This document shows, piece after piece, positions 7,800-11,769 of a stretch of 11,769 nt of DNA. The stretch comes from Desulfobacterales bacterium (lineage in GTDB: Bacteria > Desulfobacterota > Desulfobacteria > Desulfobacterales > RPRI01), in contig JAUYEO010000292.1 of NCBI GenBank assembly GCA_030689795.1, positions 1-11,769 of the forward strand, given 5' to 3'. A model generated the notes under the pieces. That model had not been told where the DNA came from and ran no database searches. It saw only the letters and a list, made by a program, of their open reading frames with translations. The position numbers and the translations under genes are program-made. Every line of letters begins with the position of its first letter. Within the stretch, counting starts at the first letter, position 1.

Positions 7800-8927
7800 T
7801 TATTTCAATTTACAGTCCAGTCTTTCAGGAGCCACATCAACAACCTCAAGCTTTCCGTTACCAATTTTTTTTCCGTCTAACACTTGCGCAAGCTCCTCGC
7901 TTGTCCCTTTGTAAAGGAGGTCAAGCACAAGAACGCCGCCGGTTTTATTCCACCCTTCTTTTTTACTGCTCGCAACTTTCTCCATCTTTTCAATGGTTGT
8001 AATAACCATTTTGGATTCCTGAAAAGAGTTTACACCTGTTATATGCAGCTTAAGAGGAGATCCATTATTGAGAAAACCCTGGAAAGAATTTGTTATGGCA
8101 TCTACCAGGTATTCATCCACAGCCTTCTGGACAGCCATCTGTATGGCATTTGTAGCCCCGGTAAGCGGGCTCATATGGGCTGAAACACCGTTCTTCACAA
8201 CAGAGCCCAAAACAAGTCCCGTCTGTGTTTGGATGACCTTCAACTGGAGGCTTGCCTGTATCGATTTAATCCCCGAACCCGGATAGGCTTCTCCTGCATC
8301 CTGCGCAACAGCCTTGCCTACGATAACATATTGTGCTCCGAATTTAAGACCCAGGGCTTTCGCCGCATTTGCATTACCCGCAAGCGCCTGCCTTCCCTGA
8401 TTATTGTTCATGACGGCATCAACCTGGGACTTGTCAACAAGCTCAAAGCCTTTGGCGCCAAGCATTGAGGACATTTCGGTTGAAGCAATGCCCATTCCGA
8501 GATTGTCCATGCTCTTATAATCCTCTTCGACAAGAACCATGAGTTTCGGACGCTCCATACTCTCAAGGAGTATCTTCATCGCAATGAGGTCGTCCTTGAT
8601 TTTGTCAAGAGAGACGGTAGCGCTTACCATCAGTTTGAAGAGGTTGCCTTCCCTGGTTTCTTTCAGAACCGCAAACCTTTTTATGTAACCCTGTGTTTTG
8701 GAAAATATCTTGTCTTTTTTCAGTTCAAAATTCTCAACCTCTGTCTGTGAGTTAATAAATACACCGACTGCTTCCTCGACAGCCGAACGCCGGGCCTGTC
8801 GTATGGCATCTTCCCTCGATATTGAACTTGTGCCTTCTGTCTCGATTACTTTATCTTCAGCAAAAGCTCCACCGCAAAAGATCAGCAATCCGGCAAATAC
8901 AGATATAAGTAAAGTTAGCTTTTTCAT
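7800..8927 (-). CDS. Secreted protein with FlgT-type N-terminal domain
   Basis: Predicted periplasmic or outer-membrane-associated protein of 375 residues. A Sec signal peptide (1-23, Lys-Lys start, hydrophobic core, cleavage after AFA) precedes a region (about 26-118) with the FlgT_N pattern: paired Ala/Arg helix DAIRQARRSAVEEAVGVF, then SQTEVENFEL, SKTQGYIKRFAVL and VSATVSLDKIKDDL. The middle part (about 122-275) has the alternating strand and helix layout of CsgG/TolB-N-like domains (KGFELVDKSQVDAV, GAQYVIVGKAVAQ). A smaller C-terminal domain (about 285-375) is not recognised. In Vibrio, FlgT is part of the flagellar H-ring, but no flagellar gene is near, and the partner here is a TPR/CsgG lipoprotein gene. 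A general envelope-assembly role is therefore more likely than a flagellar one. The stop codon of the upstream gene overlaps this start (TGATG, 8929-8925), which suggests translational coupling. Confidence 0.75.
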   Translation of the reverse strand: MKKLTLLISVFAGLLIFCGGAFAEDKVIETEGTSSISREDAIRQARRSAVEEAVGVFINSQTEVENFELKKDKIFSKTQGYIKRFAVLKETREGNLFKLMVSATVSLDKIKDDLIAMKILLESMERPKLMVLVEEDYKSMDNLGMGIASTEMSSMLGAKGFELVDKSQVDAVMNNNQGRQALAGNANAAKALGLKFGAQYVIVGKAVAQDAGEAYPGSGIKSIQASLQLKVIQTQTGLVLGSVVKNGVSAHMSPLTGATNAIQMAVQKAVDEYLVDAITNSFQGFLNNGSPLKLHITGVNSFQESKMVITTIEKMEKVASSKKEGWNKTGGVLVLDLLYKGTSEELAQVLDGKKIGNGKLEVVDVAPERLDCKLK

Positions 8928-9725
8928 CAGTTTAAACCTTTCACGTTATCGACCTGCGTTTTATAAACAGGGTCAAGTTCAATACATTTTGAAAACAACC
9001 TTCGTGCCTCTTTCTTATCACCCCGGTCCAATGCATCAAGTCCTTTCGAAAAATAAAGCGCGGCATTGATATCGCCTTCACTCTTTACCTGGGGAGGCTT
9101 AAAAGCCACTTTCATTGATCTTGCAATCTTTCCGGCAAGCTCCATGGCTAAATTCATCAAACCGCCGCTATCTCCCACAATAGACTCAGCCATCACCACC
9201 TCACTTGTTTCAACTTTTATGATCCTGACATCCATACGAACCTGATTTCCAAGCACCATAAAAGAACCGAAAACAATTGATTGCGCTCCGAGTATTTTGC
9301 CGGCTCTTACCGCGGTTTCTCAGTAATGTAAGCTGACGTCCTATCTCTTCCTCAATTAGAGGCTTGTTCATGTTTTTGTAACCTTCCCATATCTGTATTG
9401 CTTTTTCAAAATTTTCCTTGTTCAAATAAGCAAGACCAAGGTAATAGGTTGCAAACGGCTCTCCAGGTTCATTTTTCAAGGTGGTTTCAAACTCTGCAAT
9501 GGCTTCATTCAGCCGGCCTGTTTTCAAATACCAGACACCAAGCCTACTCCGCGACTTTACCGAATCGGGGTTTTCTCCGATATACCCCTCATAAACAGGT
9601 ATTGCATCATCTTTATCCATTCCGGCTTTTTGTCCCTTGATTTCAGATCCGTCCATACCGGCGCAACCGGACAACAAGATAACACTTATAAGTAAAATAC
9701 CGAAATAAAGTTTTAATGCATGCAT
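8927..9725 (-). pseudogene. TPR plus CsgG-like lipoprotein gene, broken by internal deletion and frameshift
   Basis: The 5' part (9725 down to about 9325) encodes an outer-membrane lipoprotein start: signal peptide with lipobox LSGC (C21), then two TPR units (about 54-86 and 89-118, with YLKTGRLNEAIAEFETTL and YLNKENFEKAIQIWEGY), ending near EEIGRQLTLL. The reading frame then changes. The 3' part (about 9319 down to 8927) reads ETAVRAGKILGAQSIVFGSF, VRMDVRIIKVETSEVVMAES and a final TPR (FSKGLDALDRGDKKEARRLF). This is the second half of a CsgG-like domain. The usual linker and the first CsgG half, with its conserved strand and TDLS and VVERxxL motifs, are missing: roughly 75-110 codons by comparison with remembered homologues. 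Read straight, the first frame ends at 9210 after about 40 nonsense residues. A second frame could start at ATG 9259 but would lack any signal. A damaged gene or an assembly error both fit. Confidence 0.78.
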
Positions 9726-9761
9726 TAAGTCACGGTTTATCCTGATATGAATTTGTACGTA

Positions 9762-9767
9762 ATTATA
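9762..9767 (-). promoter_or_regulatory. Candidate -10 box for the minus-strand envelope operon
   Basis: The minus strand reads TATAAT here, a perfect -10 hexamer, about 37 bases before the ATG of the lipoprotein gene. No convincing -35 hexamer lies 16-18 bases upstream (that position reads GCATAT), so an activator may be needed or the match may be chance. Confidence 0.45.
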
Positions 9768-9773
9768 TCGTTA

Positions 9774-9811
9774 TTTTTACACTCATATGCCTTCATTATC
9801 AAGTGTAAAAA
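9774..9811. promoter_or_regulatory. Perfect 10-bp inverted repeat next to the -10 box (operator candidate)
   Basis: TTTTTACACT (9774-9783) and AGTGTAAAAA (9802-9811) are perfect inverted repeats separated by 18 bases. On the minus strand they span the -35 zone and the spacer of the promoter candidate at 9762-9767. With centres about 28 bp apart the arms could hold two regulator dimers or one long dimer. Neither strand has a terminator context for a gene. Confidence 0.5.
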
Positions 9812-9896
9812 GTCTCAGGGTATTTGTATCAAAATCCACACTTATTATCCAAATAAATGATATATTTCCCAATATGCCGAACCCCGATAAACGGGA

Positions 9897-10010
9897 CTCT
9901 TTTCAGTACCCCCTTGAGGGGTGTAAGTAAGTTTACGAGATTATTTCCTGCCGCTCTTTTCAGTACTCCCTTGAGGGGTAGAAAAACGCAGGAAATAATC
10001 TCTAACTTAC
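9897..10010. repeat. Nested direct and inverted repeat cluster
   Basis: A 26-bp direct repeat occurs at 9897-9922 and 9954-9979 with one mismatch and a 57-bp period. Each copy holds a small hairpin CCC-TTGA-GGG inside CCCTTGAGGGGT. Around the second copy is a long imperfect stem: GTAAGTT (9927-9933) plus GAGATTATTTCCTGC (9937-9951) pairs with GCAGGAAATAATCTC (9988-10002) plus AACTTAC (10004-10010), with a 36-base loop that carries the second copy. The pattern suggests a mobile palindromic unit or its remnant. It may contribute to the deletions seen in the genes on both sides. Confidence 0.75.
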
Positions 10011-10077
10011 TAAAAGATTTGAAGTATGGCGCAAGAATATGCTATCAACCTGACATAATATTCCATACCGTCCATCC

Positions 10078-10095
10078 GGGAGGCGATAGATCATG
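10078..10095 (+). promoter_or_regulatory. Ribosome binding site of the LPP20-like gene
   Basis: GGGAGG (10078-10083) lies 9 bases before ATG at 10093. It supports this start and shows that the 5' end of the gene is intact although its 3' end is not. Confidence 0.65.
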
Positions 10096-10515
10096 AAACC
10101 AGTCTCACATTTCACATCAGATAAGATATGTAGGTGGAAAACTATTGCATGCATTATCCTTTTTATTCTTTTCCTGCCGGCTTTTTCCCCGAGCATTGAA
10201 GATGACAGGTTCTCCCCTTTTATTGAAACATATCCAAACGGAAGGATTGACTGGAACAGCGGGATTATGTACGGCATGGGGAGAGGATATCTCCACTTAA
10301 ATAATAATTCAGAAAACATTGCTATCAGGGCAGCCCAGGTGATAGCTGCCGGAAATATTCTAAAGGTTGCAGCCGGAGTCCGCCTTGATGACTGGCGAAC
10401 ACTTGAGACACTCGGGAAAGACCGGGTGGTCATTGAGCTGAAAGCTCTCGTTCGCTACAAGGTGCATAAAACGGAATTCATAAAAAATAACCTCTCCCCT
10501 ATCCCGAACTCCTGA
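10093..10515 (+). pseudogene. LPP20-like envelope protein, 5' fragment
   Basis: The 140-residue frame starts with a signal peptide or anchor (about 15-34, IACIILFILFLPAFS) without a lipobox Cys. The segment FIETYPNGRIDWNSGIMYGMG (43-63) follows, then an Ala-rich helix AIRAAQVIAAGNILKVAAGVRLDD (77-100). This is the LPP20/FlgT_N-type pattern of secreted proteins with unknown biochemical role. The family-like part runs to about residue 131 (VHKTEFIKNN) and then ends quickly in LSPIPNS and a stop. From 10491 the neighbouring frame carries a different protein family, CHASE2. The gene therefore appears cut by a deletion near 10485-10492 that removed its 3' end and the start of the CHASE2 gene. Its domain type matches the FlgT-like gene on the other strand, so both may belong to one envelope locus. 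Confidence 0.7.
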
Positions 10516-11033
10516 TCAATTACAAGGGTGACTACACTTTATTCGACCGGATATCTTACGCAGATGCGGTTTTGAACTGTTTTCCGCCAGACAAAGTGAA
10601 AGGCAAAATCATTTTAATCGGAAGCAGCCTCGCCACTCAGAAGGATTTCTTCAGCACTCCGTTCACTAGATTCTATAACCCTGTTCGTGAATACAAAGAA
10701 AAATTCGGATCCGTCGTTGAAGATACACTGGGCGGAAAAGATCCCGGAGTATCCTGTCACGCATTTGCCCTTGAAACGATTCTCAGCGGGGAATTCATAA
10801 AAAAGATGTCTGAAAACAAGGTGCTGCTTTTTACAGTAATTACAGGGCTGGCTAGCCTCGTTTTTTATATTCCGGCCATAGGATTCGCCGGGGAAGTCAT
10901 TATTTTTTGCGCAACCGTTGCTTTTGTCGTTTTCTTTTCTCATCTCATCTTTTTAAAAAGGCTTATCTGGATCGATGTCTCCCCGTTTATAGGGATTATT
11001 ATCCTCCAGTTTGTAGCAGGAATAATGGTGCAA
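10491..11033 (+). pseudogene. CHASE2 sensor-domain gene, internal fragment
   Basis: The frame opens after a TAA at 10488 and has no ATG or GTG before the domain begins; the first possible start is TTG 10572, inside the domain. The sequence reads LLINYKGDYTLFDRISYADAVL, then KGKIILIGSSLATQKDFFSTPF and DPGVSCHAFALETILSGEFI. This is the C-terminal half of an extracytoplasmic CHASE2 domain, with its INYxG, SYADV, KGKIVLIG, TPF and GVxxHAxxLxTIL motifs. Three membrane helices follow at about residues 83-100, 101-124 and 130-147 counted from 10572, the standard CHASE2 topology. A cytoplasmic output domain, usually an adenylate/guanylate cyclase, kinase or diguanylate cyclase, should follow but is absent: after FVAGIMVQ the frame runs into an IS110 transposase end. 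Both ends are lost, so the gene cannot work as a receptor. Confidence 0.8.
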
Positions 11034-11240
11034 AAGCACTTGTATCAGGCAGCCCAGGTAGCATCCGTGAAGAACAGGTACTTTAAAGCATATTTTACCG
11101 GATTACTTCAGGGTAGACAGAGGGAAAGAGGCATTCATACAAAAATGAGAGTAAAGCTTGCGGCAAAGATGCTGGTAATTGCCTGGGTTATGATGAAGAG
11201 AAAGGAGGCCTTTGATCCGGGTCGTTTGAATATCAGGTAG
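11034..11240 (+). pseudogene. IS110-family transposase, C-terminal remnant
   Basis: The last 68 residues of the frame read KHLYQAAQVASVKNRYF, then GREs of the form GRQRERGIHTKMRVKLAAK and MLVIAWVMMKRKEAFDP. This is the conserved C-terminal end of IS110-family transposases (DEDD recombinases of the Transposase_20/DEDD group): YxAAxVAS followed by the KxxxKLLxIAWxxMK helix. The N-terminal DEDD catalytic domain and the catalytic Ser region are absent. It is joined in frame to CHASE2 near 11031-11036, so one continuous open frame hides the join. The remnant cannot transpose. Confidence 0.8.
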
Positions 11241-11269
11241 ACAAGTTATTTTGATTTCGGCAAGAGAGC

Positions 11270-11480
11270 CCGCTTAAATACGTTGAGGCATTGAGACCTC
11301 GGGAGGGACAATTCTGAGCCTCTTACTGAGCTTTAGAGTCTGAATAAGGGATGACTGGCAGCGTTGCATATGCAGAGCATGCCGGATAATGATAACGATC
11401 AGACGGATGAAGTTCGTACCAGTGAGAGAATTGCCGAAAAAGATGTTGAAAACCAACAGGAGAGGTGCGCCCTTAAAAAG
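11270..11480 (+). ncRNA. Structured non-coding RNA candidate (possible IS110-type bridge RNA remnant)
   Basis: This gene-free stretch downstream of the transposase end has several potential stems: GAGGC (11285-11289) with GCCTC (11318-11322), and CTGGCA (11355-11360) with TGCCGG (11380-11385; one G-U pair) enclosing the palindrome TGCATATGCA (11365-11374). IS110-family elements are known to encode a bridge RNA in a non-coding end, 3' of the recombinase in the IS1111 group. The placement fits that, but no loop-to-target match could be tested. Confidence 0.3.
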
Positions 11481-11507
11481 GCTGGCTTTCTAACCTCTTT
11501 AATTAAT

Positions 11508-11536
11508 TTGACAATAAATTTATTATTTTTTAACTG
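11508..11536 (+). promoter_or_regulatory. Weak promoter candidate before the terminal leader
   Basis: TTGACA (11508-11513) is a perfect -35 hexamer in a very AT-rich stretch. The -10 position reads TTAACT at a 16-base spacing, which is poor. If used, transcription would begin near 11542, at the base of the structured leader. Confidence 0.35.
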
Positions 11537-11538
11537 AC

Positions 11539-11625
11539 AAGGAGACTATAGGATGTCCCCTATATGGGCCGTTTCAAAGGGCGTAACAGTTTAGTCCTTT
11601 TGCAATTATTTTTGCTAAAAAATAA
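11539..11625 (+). ncRNA. Structured 5' leader of unknown class
   Basis: Possible stems are AAGGA-CTA (11539-11548, two-base bulge) with TAGTCCTT (11592-11599), TATAGG (11547-11552) with CCTATA (11559-11564; competes in part with the first stem), and TTATTTTT (11606-11613) with AAAAATAA (11618-11625) around a GCTA loop. It sits directly before an intrinsic terminator. I compared it by eye with conserved cores of c-di-GMP, TPP, SAM, cobalamin, fluoride, guanidine, Mn and preQ1 riboswitches and saw no match. Confidence 0.4.
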
Positions 11626-11628
11626 AAT

Positions 11629-11652
11629 AAAGCTGGACATCCGGCTTTTTTT
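11629..11652 (+). terminator. Intrinsic terminator inside the leader (attenuator candidate)
   Basis: AAAGCTGG (11629-11636) pairs with CCGGCTTT (11641-11648) around an ACAT loop, with one G-U pair, and the 3' arm runs into seven Ts (11646-11652). Its centre, GGACATCC (11635-11642), is the exact reverse complement of GGATGTCC at 11551-11558, so an alternative long-range pairing would break the terminator. Confidence 0.7.
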
Positions 11653-11664
11653 ATGGTTTTATAC

Positions 11665-11682
11665 GTGAGTAAAAATACTCAC
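11665..11682. promoter_or_regulatory. Perfect 7-bp palindrome before the last gene (operator or hairpin)
   Basis: GTGAGTA (11665-11671) and TACTCAC (11676-11682) flank AAAA. The dyad lies 6 bases before the AAGGAG ribosome binding site. It could be an operator for an autoregulated gene or an RNA hairpin that affects translation. There is no T-tract after it. Confidence 0.55.
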
Positions 11683-11699
11683 AACAATAAGGAGCCCCT

Positions 11700-11769
11700 A
11701 TGCAAAGATTGCAACTTCACAAAAAACGACAGGGTTTGCTCATTCAAGAAATCACGGCTCATCTTGACT
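11700..11769 (+). CDS. Start of an unidentified gene (3' partial)
   Basis: ATG at 11700 follows a strong ribosome binding site (AAGGAG, 11689-11694, 5 bases away), and the frame stays open to the window end, giving MQRLQLHKKRQGLLIQEITA and three more residues. This is a basic, amphipathic beginning without a signal peptide. It faintly resembles N-termini of small MntA-type nucleotidyltransferases of MNT/HEPN toxin-antitoxin pairs, but 23 residues are not enough to assign a family. The leader terminator and palindrome upstream suggest that expression is regulated. Confidence 0.55.
   Translation, partial: MQRLQLHKKRQGLLIQEITAHLD

Larger units (their letters stand above)
9726..10092. other. Divergent intergenic region
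   Basis: No supported gene. From left to right it holds the promoter and inverted repeat for the minus-strand operon, a cluster of nested repeats (9897-10010), and an AT-rich 80-base leader to the + strand LPP20-like gene with CATAAT at 10054-10059 as a weak -10 candidate. An open frame at 9857-10096 is made largely of the repeats and is not accepted as a gene. Confidence 0.55.
11034..11500 (+). mobile_element. IS110-family element, 3' remnant with its non-coding end
   Basis: The transposase tail is followed by about 260 bases without a gene before the sequence changes to a new leader near 11500-11540. IS110 elements usually lack terminal inverted repeats, so the right boundary cannot be fixed; 11500 is an estimate, placed near the AGAGGT (11461-11466) / ACCTCT (11493-11498) inverted pair. 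The left end of the element is missing. Confidence 0.55.

Noticed and set aside
9897..10010. CRISPR array
   Set aside because: Only two repeat units, with a large internal palindrome spanning the spacer and the second unit; no cas gene is present.
9857..10096. 79-codon open frame on the + strand
   Set aside because: It runs through both copies of the direct repeat and the long stem, has no ribosome binding site, and its repeated peptide (LFSTPLRG twice) simply mirrors the DNA repeat.
10002..10433. 143-codon minus-strand frame opposite the LPP20-like gene
   Set aside because: The + strand frame has a signal peptide, a ribosome binding site and family motifs; the antisense frame has none.
10491..11240. 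A genuine fused CHASE2 receptor with a novel C-terminal domain
   Set aside because: The C-terminal 68 residues match the end of IS110-family transposases, and the frame lacks a proper start, so a deletion junction explains it better.
11274..11456. 60-codon minus-strand frame in the non-coding end of the IS110 remnant
   Set aside because: No ribosome binding site or similarity to a known family was seen, and the region looks like structured non-coding sequence.

Overview
The window looks like chromosomal DNA of a Desulfobacterota (former Deltaproteobacteria) organism, probably Desulfobacterales. This rests on the gene order yajC-secD-secF-dprA-topA, a SecF with a large extra hydrophobic stretch between its normal TM2 and TM3, and envelope proteins of the FlgT-N, CsgG/TPR and LPP20 kinds seen in that group. 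The assignment comes from remembered family features; no database search was possible.

Left part (1-7562, + strand) is ordinary housekeeping. yajC (cut at its 5' end by the window), secD (TTG start) and secF encode the SecYEG accessory complex. dprA (DNA-processing protein) and topA (DNA topoisomerase I with four C-terminal zinc ribbons, GTG start) follow, then a metallo-beta-lactamase-fold hydrolase. A small palindromic element lies between dprA and topA. The + strand block ends at a perfect 12-bp hairpin terminator (7749-7780), which also serves the convergent minus-strand genes.

Middle part (7800-9811, minus strand) is a two-gene envelope operon: a lipoprotein with TPRs and a CsgG-like domain, then a secreted protein with a FlgT-type N-terminal domain. 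The lipoprotein gene is broken. It has lost most of the first half of its CsgG domain and changes frame near 9320. Its promoter region has a perfect TATAAT and a 10-bp inverted repeat.

Right part (9830-11769) is a damaged accessory region. It starts with a nested direct/inverted repeat cluster (9897-10010). Next is the 5' part of an LPP20-like gene, joined out of frame to the middle of a CHASE2 sensor gene. That in turn is joined in frame to the C-terminal end of an IS110-family transposase, followed by the element's non-coding 3' side, which may hold a structured RNA. Three gene junctions within about 1.75 kb suggest repeated deletion around an IS, or misassembly. The last 260 bases hold an unexplained leader: a multi-stem RNA candidate, an intrinsic terminator that can be disrupted by a distant complementary segment, a perfect 7-bp operator-like palindrome, and a good ribosome binding site before a new gene that runs off the window. 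This leader is the best candidate for undescribed regulation here.
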